A DNA stretch of 5,550 bases from Kiritimatiellia bacterium (GCA_007128275.1 SKXR01000258.1:1-5550); one strand, 5' to 3'; counted from the first letter of the stretch, positions 1 through 4,720 are shown. The notes: generated from the sequence alone by a model not told the origin. Numbers and translations are program-made.

Positions 1-3
1 ACT

Positions 4-135
4 ATGAAAAAGTTGTTTATTATGATGTTTGTATTGGGTGCCATGTTTTCCGTACTGGGTTGCGGCAATACCGCGGATGGTGTGGTCGAGGATACGGAGA
101 ATGCGATTGACGCGGTCAAAGACGCCACCAACTAG
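4..135 (+). CDS. Entericidin-like small lipoprotein (43 aa)
   Basis: A complete 43-codon reading frame, ATG to TAG. The product starts with a lysine-containing n-region (MKK), a hydrophobic stretch (residues 4-18) and a lipobox ending V17-L18-G19-C20, so Cys20 should be lipidated and the mature protein would be only 24 residues anchored in a membrane. The mature part is acidic and helix-prone (DGVVEDTENAIDAVKDA), matching the layout of entericidin A/B-type lipoproteins (short lipoprotein with repeated G/D/E/A residues and an 'AI..A' pattern). Entericidins are associated with envelope stress and, in E. coli, with a toxin/antidote pair; whether this copy has such a role cannot be read from sequence. 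The upstream region lies outside the window, so promoter and ribosome binding site are not visible. It converges on the broken response-regulator stub. Alternative: a generic small lipoprotein. Confidence 0.8.
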   Translation: MKKLFIMMFVLGAMFSVLGCGNTADGVVEDTENAIDAVKDATN

Positions 136-174
136 ATCGAGCCAAGACGCTGATCCATCGATACGAGGACTTGG

Positions 175-200
175 CAGCGGGGGGGGGCTTTGATCCGCTG
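175..200. repeat. G9 homopolymer inside a short inverted repeat
   Basis: A run of nine G (179-187) sits between the arms CAGCGG (175-180) and CCGCTG (195-200). There is no T-run on either side that would make it a convincing intrinsic terminator. It lies in the short gap between the lipoprotein gene and the point where the response-regulator stub stops resembling its family. Homopolymers of this length are prone to slippage and to assembly error. Confidence 0.4.
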
Positions 201-229
201 ACCTTGGCTGTATCTGAAGCATGTCCGCC

Positions 230-295
230 ACGCGAAGGGCTTCCCGAACGAGCAGGTGGTCATCCGCCAGTAATACGGTTATAGATTCCCGTCAT
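230..295 (-). pseudogene. N-terminal stub of a NarL/LuxR-type response regulator
   Basis: Immediately after the kinase stop codon the minus strand encodes ITVLLADDHLLVREALR (about 232-282), which is the classic start of a NarL-family receiver domain: beta-1 strand, the acidic pair DD that binds Mg2+, then the start of helix 1. An ATG overlaps the kinase stop as ATGA (293-295), the usual coupled start for such a pair, but it reads MTGIYNRITGG and then stop. The receiver frame is offset by one base and has no ATG, GTG or TTG of its own. After about residue 18 all similarity ends in all three frames: the phospho-acceptor Asp, the rest of the receiver and the HTH are missing. I read this as a gene broken twice, by a frameshift near its start (a 4-base TATA insertion around 280-283 would explain it) and by truncation around 230. 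A sequencing error could explain the frameshift but not the truncation. Confidence 0.75.
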
Positions 296-1461
296 TGACG
301 AATGTTCCCACGCTTTCTGGTCCCGTTCTTGAAGGGGATTGCCACATGAATGGTCGTGCCTTTGCCCGGCGAGGATTCGATCTCGAACGCGCCGCCGATC
401 ATGTCCACTCGTTCCTTCATCCCGAGCAGTCCCACGTGCCGGACTTTTCCGGAGTGCATGACCTTGTGCACGTCGAACGACTTGCCGTTGTCCTTGATCC
501 GCATGTGGACCGTTTCCCCGCGGAGCTGAAGGCTGATATCCACCCGTTTGGCCCGCGCATGGCGGACCACATTGGTCAGCGCTTCCTGGACGACTCGGAA
601 CAGGGCGGTGCGTTTGGCGCCGTTCAGCTCTTCCAGTTTGGTGGTCGTGTCCAGCATCACGCGGATCCCGGTATCGCGTGCGAAGCTTTTCGCGAAGGCC
701 TCCATGGCGGGGATCAGACCCAAATCATCCAGCATGGCCGGCCTCAATTGGCGGGCAAATCGGTGGACGTTGTCCACCGACTCCTCCACCAGCCGTTGGG
801 TGCGCGAAATCTTCCGGTCCAAGCCCGCAGAACTGGTGGCGGTTTCCTTTCTCAACTCCGCCAGTCGAAGGTTAATGCCGTTCAGCATTTGAGCCACGAC
901 ATCGTGCAAGTCGCGGCTGATCCGTTTCCGTTCTTCCTCCTGTGCGGATAGAATCCGGCGCGAAAGTAATTGCAGTTGCTTATGGGTCCGGCGCGCGGCC
1001 GACAGTAGTTCATTGGCGTCCTTGCGGTTTTGCCGGAGGGTCTGTTCCGCCGCCTTGCGCCGGGCGATCTCCTGCGTCAATTTCCGGTTGGATGCGAGGA
1101 GGTCGCGTGTGTGCCGGCTCAACGCCTTGTTCAATTCGTTTAAATGGGCGGTGACTTCCCGCGCGGCGCGTTGCGTTTCCTCCAGGGGCAGGACGGCCTC
1201 GGCAAAAAAACGGGCCGCCCGCTTAATGAAGTGATCGCGCGCCTTGACGGATGTCATCGGCAAGGCCTGCTTCAACAGTGTCCGCTCGTGGATGAGTGAA
1301 AGTTCCAGCGTTCCCAAGCCCGACTTCACCGCCTGACGCCCCAGCCGTATCGCAGGCTTCAAGGAAGCCGCGGACCCACCGGCCAGATAACGGCGTAAGG
1401 CCGTCTCGTACTTTCGCTCCAATGCTTGCGATTTACGACTATGTCCGGAATTTGCTGTCAT
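292..1461 (-). CDS. Soluble sensor histidine kinase, HisKA_3 type with RsbU_N-like N-terminus
   Basis: A 389-residue cytoplasmic kinase with no signal peptide or membrane helix. Residues about 14-95 (ERKYETALRRYLAGG, then RLGRQAVKSGLGTLELSLIHE and a FFAEAVLPLEET segment) resemble the RsbU N-terminal helical domain that in RsbU binds a regulatory partner, so the input may be protein binding rather than a ligand. Residues about 96-165 form a charged coiled coil. Residues 172-240 are a HisKA_3 dimerisation/phosphoacceptor domain with EEERKRISRDLHD, phospho-His at H186. The HATPase_c domain follows: N box with N297 (VQEALTNVVRHA), D324-N325-G326 with a DNGKSF variant, GLLGMKERV at 344-352, and GKGTT near 366-370. 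The set is complete, so autophosphorylation is expected. The start at 1461 is supported by AAGG seven bases upstream (1469-1472) and by the natural domain start. The partner regulator directly downstream is destroyed, which makes this an orphan unless it signals to another regulator. Confidence 0.92.
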   Translation of the reverse strand: MTANSGHSRKSQALERKYETALRRYLAGGSAASLKPAIRLGRQAVKSGLGTLELSLIHERTLLKQALPMTSVKARDHFIKRAARFFAEAVLPLEETQRAAREVTAHLNELNKALSRHTRDLLASNRKLTQEIARRKAAEQTLRQNRKDANELLSAARRTHKQLQLLSRRILSAQEEERKRISRDLHDVVAQMLNGINLRLAELRKETATSSAGLDRKISRTQRLVEESVDNVHRFARQLRPAMLDDLGLIPAMEAFAKSFARDTGIRVMLDTTTKLEELNGAKRTALFRVVQEALTNVVRHARAKRVDISLQLRGETVHMRIKDNGKSFDVHKVMHSGKVRHVGLLGMKERVDMIGGAFEIESSPGKGTTIHVAIPFKNGTRKRGNIRQ

Positions 1462-1473
1462 AAAACAGCCTTG

Positions 1474-1548
1474 TCAGGGATTTCCGGATTCTCTCATCAG
1501 CGATTGTGTCTTGGCAATCTCTTTTTGAGCGATTGCGCTGTGGGCCAT
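1474..1548 (-). other. Possible 24-codon leader ORF upstream of the kinase
   Basis: An ORF beginning MAHSAIAQKEIAK ends with TGA at 1474-1476, 12 bases before the kinase start. It is preceded by a perfect AGGAGG (1551-1556), but the spacing to ATG is only two bases, too close for efficient initiation. It could be a leader peptide coupled to kinase translation, or simply a chance ORF in decayed sequence. No recognisable family. Confidence 0.2.
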
Positions 1549-1605
1549 GCCCTCCTATTTCAGGGCCAACAGCCGGACACGAATGCCCATGAGGGTCTGT
1601 GCAAT

Positions 1606-1749
1606 TTAATTGCGAAGTTGGCGACCCCATCGAACCGCCGACTTCGCGGTGTCGGAAGCGCCCTTGCGCAGATATGCGCGCAGTGAGGCCTGAGAGCGGT
1701 GGGCCCAGCCGCCCTCTATTCCATGCGTTGCCCGGAAGCAACAAGACAT
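1606..1749 (-). pseudogene. 47-codon ORF resembling the kinase's RsbU_N-like domain (probable relic)
   Basis: This short minus-strand ORF (ATG at 1747-1749, TAA at 1606-1608) starts seven bases after the stop of the lmo0937-type gene. Its residues 23-44 (LRAYLRKG..., ending RWGRQ; bases 1618-1683) align without gaps to residues 22-43 of the downstream kinase, with 11 of 22 identical: L, R, Y, L, G, K, A, R, G, R, Q. The similarity stops three residues later at the stop codon, and the following frames show neither coiled coil nor kinase domain. The simplest reading is a remnant of a paralogous regulator whose N-terminal helical domain alone survives. A second possibility is a genuine stand-alone mini-domain that could compete for the kinase's binding partner. 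The first about 15 residues (MSCCFRATHG...) look like nothing recognisable. Confidence 0.5.
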
Positions 1750-1756
1750 ATGTTGC

Positions 1757-1906
1757 CTAACCCACTCTTCGTCCCTGCAAGAGCTGGAACAGGATCACGA
1801 CAATGGCCAGCACCAGCAGGATATGAATAAGCCCTCCCAGCGTGTAACTGCTCACAAGACCCAACGCCCACAGTACCAGTATGATGATTGCAATGGTCCA
1901 CAACAT
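1757..1906 (-). CDS. lmo0937 family small membrane protein (49 aa)
   Basis: The 49-residue product begins MLWTIAIIILVLWALGLVSS and continues YTLGGLIHILLVLAIVVIL before a short basic tail (LLQGRRVG). This is the full-length pattern of lmo0937-type proteins (DUF5670): two hydrophobic helices (about residues 2-18 and 25-42) joined by a glycine turn, with the conserved LGLVSSYTLGG.IHILLVIAI core. Function is unknown; in other genomes such proteins sit with stress and envelope genes. The frame is open further upstream, but the start at 1906 is preferred because it gives the normal family length and is preceded by GAGAGGGG (1913-1920) six bases away. The upstream leader holds a tandem TCTCTAG heptamer (1923-1936) and the shared inverted-repeat element 85 bases before the start. 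Confidence 0.9.
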   Translation of the reverse strand: MLWTIAIIILVLWALGLVSSYTLGGLIHILLVLAIVVILFQLLQGRRVG

Positions 1907-1969
1907 ATAACGCCCCTCTCTGTCTCTAGTCTCTAGTATGTTCGCCTGTTTACAAAACCAGTGTACGCC

Positions 1970-1981
1970 ATGGCGCGCCAT
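1970..1981. repeat. Perfect 12-bp palindrome ATGGCGCGCCAT
   Basis: A perfect palindrome in the leader of the lmo0937-type gene, between the putative operator (1991-2005) and the start codon. It could be a second protein-binding site or chance; no equivalent is found in front of the Thivi_2564-type gene. Confidence 0.35.
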
Positions 1982-1989
1982 ATAACTCT

Positions 1990-2005
1990 GGGGTATTACC
2001 CTACC
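1990..2005. promoter_or_regulatory. Putative operator upstream of the lmo0937-type gene
   Basis: The core GGGTATTACCC (1991-2001) is an 11-bp perfect palindrome followed by TACC. The 15-mer GGGTATTACCCTACC matches 13 of 15 bases of an element at 2690-2704 that sits in the same position relative to the second small membrane-protein gene. The element lies 84 bases before the start codon at 1906, a distance suitable for an activator site. A LuxR/NarL-type dimer is one plausible binder, since such regulators use short inverted repeats, but the actual binder is unknown. Confidence 0.55.
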
Positions 2006-2060
2006 TGCCCCCGGGTTCCGACACCCCTTGGCAGTAATTGAATGTTTGGGTCGACGCGAA

Positions 2061-2095
2061 ACAATGGGGACAGAAACAATGGGGACAGACACCTC
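2061..2095 (+). repeat. Two tandem TGGGGACAG-type repeats
   Basis: ACAATGGGGACAG occurs at 2061-2073 and again at 2076-2088, the second extending to GACACCTC (to 2095). Further copies are at 2397-2409 and 2728-2746. The element is a dispersed intergenic repeat of the TGGGGACAGACAC kind, which I associate with REP-like sequences of Y1 (RAYT) transposases; no transposase gene lies in this window. Confidence 0.7.
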
Positions 2096-2115
2096 GTCCC
2101 TGTTCATCCGGCTTC

Positions 2116-2153
2116 GTTCTCCTGCGGAGAACTACGCCGCGACACGTTCGCGG
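2116..2153. repeat. Two adjacent small hairpins
   Basis: GTTCTCC-TGC-GGAGAAC (2116-2132) makes a 7-bp stem with a 3-base loop. CCGCGA-CACGT-TCGCGG (2137-2153) makes a 6-bp stem with a 5-base loop. Only four bases separate them. Neither is followed by a U-rich tract in either direction, so they are not typical intrinsic terminators; they may be part of a REP-like repeat. Confidence 0.5.
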
Positions 2154-2227
2154 TTCCCTTCGCGTCCTTCGCGATCTTGGTGTAGAATCTCTTCTCTTCT
2201 TGCGCCTTCTGTGCCTTTTTGCGGCCA
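2148..2227 (-). repeat. CGCAAAGGACGC-type degenerate array, minus orientation
   Basis: Read on the minus strand this segment contains GCCGCAAAAAGGCACAGAAG and, after a gap, TCGCGAAGGACGCGAAGGGA. These are degenerate units of the same short repeat seen on the plus strand at 2296-2336. The 14-mer TCCCTTCGCGTCCT (2155-2168) is an exact reverse complement of 2313-2326, so the two arrays form an inverted pair about 145 bases apart. Confidence 0.6.
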
Positions 2228-2295
2228 TCCATGCGTTGGAAGCCCGAAAGCACTATTGCGCTGTCCCTGCTCTTCTGTCTGCAAGAGGAAGAATT

Positions 2296-2336
2296 TACCG
2301 CAAAGGACGCAGAGGACGCGAAGGGAGCAGAAGGAG
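2296..2336 (+). repeat. CGCAAAGGACGC-type array, plus orientation
   Basis: The run ACCGCAAAGGACGCAGAGGA continues as CGCGAAGGGAGCAGAAGGA. It consists of degenerate units of roughly 9-12 bases of the form CGCAAAGGA / GCAGAGGA / CGCGAAGGGA. It is non-coding low-complexity DNA that generates spurious open frames in several phases, and it pairs with the inverted copy at 2148-2227. Confidence 0.65.
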
Positions 2337-2396
2337 ACCGCTACGAGCCGCTATCCGCGAGTTTCCGTAGTGAGCGGGCCGCCTCGATCAGAGAAC

Positions 2397-2409
2397 ACAA
2401 TGGGGACAG
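2397..2409 (+). repeat. TGGGGACAG-type repeat, third copy
   Basis: ACAATGGGGACAG is identical over 13 bases to the copies at 2061 and 2076, in the same orientation. It lies 36 bases beyond the 3' end of the Thivi_2564-type gene. Confidence 0.65.
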
Positions 2410-2445
2410 GCAAGTTGTTGTAACGCGTTGCTATTCAAGGAACCG

Positions 2446-2631
2446 TTATTTCAACTTGATGATGGATCCATCGATAAATCCGAACACCTGAAGCAGCCAA
2501 ATGCAGATCACCACGACGACGATGGCATTCAGGATGGTCTTCACGGCAGGCGCCATGGGGATGAATCGATTGATCGCCCAAAGTCCGACACCCGCAACGA
2601 CCAGGACAATGACTATTTCAAGAAGCGGCAT
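2446..2631 (-). CDS. Thivi_2564 family small membrane protein (61 aa)
   Basis: A complete 61-residue ORF. The product opens MPLLEIVIVLVVAGVGLWAI, has the short loop NRFIPMAPAVKTILN, a second helix VVVVICIWLLQVFG and a short tail. The arrangement of two helices around the IPM...K.ILN motif and the WLL..FG end match the Thivi_2564-type family of small membrane proteins, function unknown. The start at 2631 is firmly set by GGAGG (2639-2643) seven bases upstream. It lies on the same strand as the lmo0937-type gene and carries the same 15-bp element 58 bases upstream, so the two are likely co-regulated but separately transcribed. Both families often occur near stress-response genes, which fits a membrane-protective role; that role is inference. 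Confidence 0.88.
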   Translation of the reverse strand: MPLLEIVIVLVVAGVGLWAINRFIPMAPAVKTILNAIVVVVICIWLLQVFGFIDGSIIKLK

Positions 2632-2687
2632 ACTGTTTCCTCCATCTGTTTCTACAATACTATCTGCTTTAAGAGGAACCGTCGCTA

Positions 2688-2705
2688 TAGGGTAAGACCC
2701 TACCC
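2688..2705. promoter_or_regulatory. Putative operator upstream of the Thivi_2564-type gene
   Basis: TAGGGT-AAG-ACCCTA (2688-2702) is a perfect 6-bp inverted repeat with a 3-base centre, followed by CCC. Its 15-mer GGGTAAGACCCTACC (2690-2704) equals the element at 1991-2005 except for the two central bases. It ends 58 bases before the start codon at 2631. On the minus strand both copies read GGTAGGGTnnTACCC. A hairpin in RNA is possible, but the conservation across two leaders at similar distance favours a protein-binding site. Confidence 0.6.
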
Positions 2706-2727
2706 GGGCCGGGGAGAAACCATCAAA

Positions 2728-2746
2728 CCATGGGGACAGACACCTC
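2728..2746 (+). repeat. TGGGGACAG-type repeat, fourth copy
   Basis: CCATGGGGACAGACACCTC shares ATGGGGACAGACACCTC (17 bases) exactly with the copy at 2079-2095. It sits between the operator of the Thivi_2564-type gene and the end of the nucleotidyltransferase gene. Confidence 0.65.
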
Positions 2747-2765
2747 AGCAGCGTAACGCATTCAG

Positions 2766-2797
2766 GCGCAAAGGACGCCGGGGTCGCGAAGGAATGC
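2766..2797 (+). repeat. CGCAAAGGACGC-type repeat next to the nucleotidyltransferase 3' end
   Basis: GCGCAAAGGACGCCGGGGTC followed by GCGAAGGAATGCC repeats the pattern at 2296-2336 with a few changes. It begins a few bases after the stop codon of the minus-strand gene ending at 2806, the usual place for this kind of intergenic element. As at 2061-2336, it lies just beyond a TGGGGACAG copy, so the two repeat families travel together here. Confidence 0.6.
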
Positions 2798-2805
2798 CAC
2801 AGATT

Positions 2806-3921
2806 CTATGTCCCTTGTTTCCGTCTCTTGCCCCAGTCATGCACGGCGAAGATGACCGTGTCGCCGGCGAGTCGCAGAACTTTCAGGCAGCGGACGCCCC
2901 GCTCCACCCAGGATTCCGACTCACGGATATAATCCACCCAGTCCAGCAGGACTTCTGGCCGGCACCCGATCCGTAGCGCCAGACGGGTTGCCCAGGGGCG
3001 GTTCGTCGAAACCAGCCGATTCTTTGTCGTTTCGAAGGGGAATGCGGTGTCCCCCCCCACACCGAACCAGCGCGCGACCACCGCCCGGGCACGGTGAACG
3101 GGCATTTCCGCCCCGTACGCTTCCGCGAGTCGTTCCAGCTCCCGTTCGTGCCCTTTCTGGCGCGCCGTATCGATCATCAAGGCCAGGTCCAGCCAGGGCC
3201 ATACAGGACCGGTCCGCAGGACACGGTCACGCAGTTCATCCTCGTCCGCGCAGGTCCGCATACGGGACTCCTTTTCCGCATGCAAGGCGGCCAGGAGTAT
3301 CGGCGCCACATGATCCCTTCTGTCCAGAAAGACATCCGTGGAGACGCGTGGTCCGGTCGTGTAGGGATGGTCCACCGTCCAATGCACATCGATCGGCACG
3401 CGTCCATCGAAACTGACCATCGGCCAATGCAGATGATGGCGGGCCAGAAACCAGGCGGGCGGCGCGCGTTCACGCAAGCGGTATCCCGCCATGACCAGAA
3501 CGCGCAGGGCGCGGCGTTGATCGGCCGCCCGCACCAGTATATCCAGGTCCGTGCCATATCGGACTCCGGCATCGCCGTACAGATCCCGGCCGTGCACCGA
3601 GCCGCGCCAGGCCAGCGATTCGATGTGATACGCGCGAAGACGCGCCGTTACGCGGTTCGCTTCCCGCAGAAAGAAATGCGATCGCCCGATCATGTTGAAA
3701 TAGGACTGCCGGCACTCTTCGAGAAATGCGGGGGTGAAATACTCGTCGACGGCGCCGCCGACCCCGTAGATAACGGGTCCCAACCGTTTTTCGCGCGCCC
3801 ACTCATCGATGCGATCGCCATACAGGGCGTGGGCATGGCCGAGGAAGGCTCCCAGACAGCCGGGCAGAGCCGGATGAAGACTCTCTTCAACGGTGACGCA
3901 GGATGTATGCAACATCGTCAT
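2806..3921 (-). CDS. Nucleotidyltransferase family protein (PF14907-type)
   Basis: A 371-residue soluble protein without signal peptide. Residues about 103-150 carry the family signature: LAWRGSVHGRDLYGDAGVR, then GTDLDILV with the metal-binding pair D125/D127, then RALRVLVMAGY. A third acidic residue fits D178 in VPIDVHWTV. This layout (a helical lead of about 100 residues, a polymerase-beta-like core, a long helical C-terminus) is that of the uncharacterised NTP_transf_5 family. The reaction and substrate are unknown; members often lie in peptide-modification or polysaccharide clusters with PqqD-like and HprK-like genes, none of which is visible here. It starts 14 bases after the stop of the PPC protein, on the same strand. 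The Shine-Dalgarno is weak, and ATG at 3915 (two codons later) is an alternative start. A run of eight G in the coding strand (3051-3058) spans V288-D291. It is followed by a repeat-rich interval. Confidence 0.8.
   Translation of the reverse strand: MTMLHTSCVTVEESLHPALPGCLGAFLGHAHALYGDRIDEWAREKRLGPVIYGVGGAVDEYFTPAFLEECRQSYFNMIGRSHFFLREANRVTARLRAYHIESLAWRGSVHGRDLYGDAGVRYGTDLDILVRAADQRRALRVLVMAGYRLRERAPPAWFLARHHLHWPMVSFDGRVPIDVHWTVDHPYTTGPRVSTDVFLDRRDHVAPILLAALHAEKESRMRTCADEDELRDRVLRTGPVWPWLDLALMIDTARQKGHERELERLAEAYGAEMPVHRARAVVARWFGVGGDTAFPFETTKNRLVSTNRPWATRLALRIGCRPEVLLDWVDYIRESESWVERGVRCLKVLRLAGDTVIFAVHDWGKRRKQGT
3051..3058 (-). repeat. G8 tract (coding strand) in the nucleotidyltransferase gene
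   Basis: Eight C on the plus strand read GTG GGG GGG GAC in the gene, encoding V288-G-G-D291. A one-base slip here would shift the last about 80 residues. The frame is intact as given. Confidence 0.5.
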
Positions 3922-3935
3922 GTGTCCATTAGGTC

Positions 3936-4718
3936 TCAGTCCACTTCGTACACAATCCGGTAATATTGTAGCCGATGCGTTCCCGTCAGGTCGATATAAA
4001 GCGGCTCGTCGGCCTGCGCCCCCGTGACAAAGCGGCCGCGAAAGACCCAGCCGTCGCCACTCACAAGATTCGTCGTCGACTCGACATGGTACGCGGCATG
4101 GGGCACGGCGTTCCAGCGCAGTTCCGTGGTCTGTTGATTGGCGTCCACCCGCACCCTCAACGCACTATCGGGGTCGTGCGGATCCGTTCCCGTCACGAAC
4201 GAATCCCAAGTCGACATGCCGGATGCGTTGGTGGCCGTAACCACCGCATTGGTGGGTCCGCCGAAGTAGAGTGTTTCCCAGGCGTCGGGAATGCCGTCTC
4301 CGTCCGTGTCCGTATCGTTCGCGCTCACGGCCACGCTATAGGTGCCCGTGGTGAATTGCAGGAAGGCGGAGACATTCAGATAATAGTAGCGCAAGCCGCC
4401 TGTGTTCGTCCATACCATGGCACTGCTTTCCAGGGGATGGATCGCGCTGCTTGCGAGCGCTACGTTTTCGCCGTCGGCAAATATGCGGAGGGCCAGATCA
4501 TGGTCCCACAGCGTCACGTTATCCACGCGGACGGTATAGACCAGCGTGGGCGCGGCGAGAAAGCGATACCAGTGCGTATCCGTATCCCGCACGAGGGTGC
4601 CTGTCACACCGTTCGTACCCGTCGGGATCAGCCCGGCACTGGACGGCGAGGAACCGGGTTCCCCGGCATGCAAGCAGCCGGCCATCAGCGCATAGAGGAT
4701 GATGAGCGTTCGTTTCAT
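3936..4718 (-). CDS. Secreted PPC-domain protein with type-3 calcium-binding repeat
   Basis: A 260-residue exported protein. Residues 1-18 are a signal peptide (MKRTLIILYALMAGCLHA); the MAGC at 12-15 also makes a marginal lipobox, so it may be either secreted or lipidated. Residues about 38-132 look like a PPC (pre-peptidase C-terminal) beta-sandwich: GTLVRDTDTHWYRF at the start, DLALRIF in the middle, and TTGTYSVAV at the end. Residues 135-148 (DTDTDGDGIPDAWE) are a type-3 Asp-rich calcium loop, followed by YFGG and by FVTGTDPHDPDS at 174-185. Residues about 186-260 form a further beta-rich module (LRWNAVPHAAYHVEST) typical of large PVC surface proteins. PPC domains usually sit at the C-terminus of secreted peptidases, and here the adjacent upstream gene is a C25 peptidase. 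Its ATG overlaps that gene's stop codon and has no good Shine-Dalgarno, which implies translational coupling. A helper or targeting role for the peptidase is inference. Confidence 0.75.
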   Translation of the reverse strand: MKRTLIILYALMAGCLHAGEPGSSPSSAGLIPTGTNGVTGTLVRDTDTHWYRFLAAPTLVYTVRVDNVTLWDHDLALRIFADGENVALASSAIHPLESSAMVWTNTGGLRYYYLNVSAFLQFTTGTYSVAVSANDTDTDGDGIPDAWETLYFGGPTNAVVTATNASGMSTWDSFVTGTDPHDPDSALRVRVDANQQTTELRWNAVPHAAYHVESTTNLVSGDGWVFRGRFVTGAQADEPLYIDLTGTHRLQYYRIVYEVD

Positions 4719-4720
4719 TA
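4716..4720 (-). promoter_or_regulatory. TAATG stop/start overlap coupling C25 peptidase to PPC protein
   Basis: The peptidase stop TAA (4718-4720) and the next gene's ATG (4716-4718) share one A. No purine-rich Shine-Dalgarno stands at the proper distance upstream, so initiation probably depends on ribosomes finishing the peptidase, fixing the ratio of the two products. Confidence 0.65.

Larger units (their letters stand above)
1907..2445. other. Gene-free interval between the two small membrane-protein genes
   Basis: About 540 bases in which I see no convincing gene on either strand. Open frames here are made from short repeats, giving low-complexity peptides such as TAKDAEDAKGAEG. The interval holds the leader and putative operator of the lmo0937-type gene on its left, three TGGGGACAG-type repeats, two adjacent small hairpins, and two oppositely oriented CGCAAAGGACGC-type arrays. 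A terminator for the Thivi_2564-type gene, which ends at 2446 and is transcribed into this interval, is not obvious. Confidence 0.7.

Noticed and set aside
295..951. Long plus-strand open frame of 218 codons opposite the kinase
   Set aside because: It is the antisense shadow of the kinase, which has a full set of HisKA_3/HATPase motifs; the plus-strand translation shows no family features.
1541..1560. GGGCATGGCCC upstream of the kinase as a third copy of the shared operator
   Set aside because: It has a similar outline, but the TA-containing centre and the TACC flank are missing, so the match is within what chance would give in GC-rich DNA.
1757..2107. Extended 116-codon version of the lmo0937-type gene
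   Set aside because: The extra 67 residues run through the operator, palindrome and repeats. The internal ATG at 1906 has a good Shine-Dalgarno and gives the normal family length.
2116..2153. Paired hairpins as intrinsic terminators
   Set aside because: No T-run follows on either strand, and no gene ends next to them.
2041..2336. CRISPR array
   Set aside because: Repeats are short, degenerate and unevenly spaced, with no constant-length unique spacers and no cas genes.
2028..2423. Plus-strand ORFs through the repeat region
   Set aside because: Their translations are made of repeat-derived low-complexity peptide (for example PQRTQRTRREQKE), and no ribosome binding site or family pattern supports them.
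3094..3963. 289-codon plus-strand open frame opposite the nucleotidyltransferase gene
   Set aside because: Antisense to a gene with clear metal-binding motifs; rich in Arg, His and Gln with no recognisable domain, as expected for a GC-rich shadow frame.
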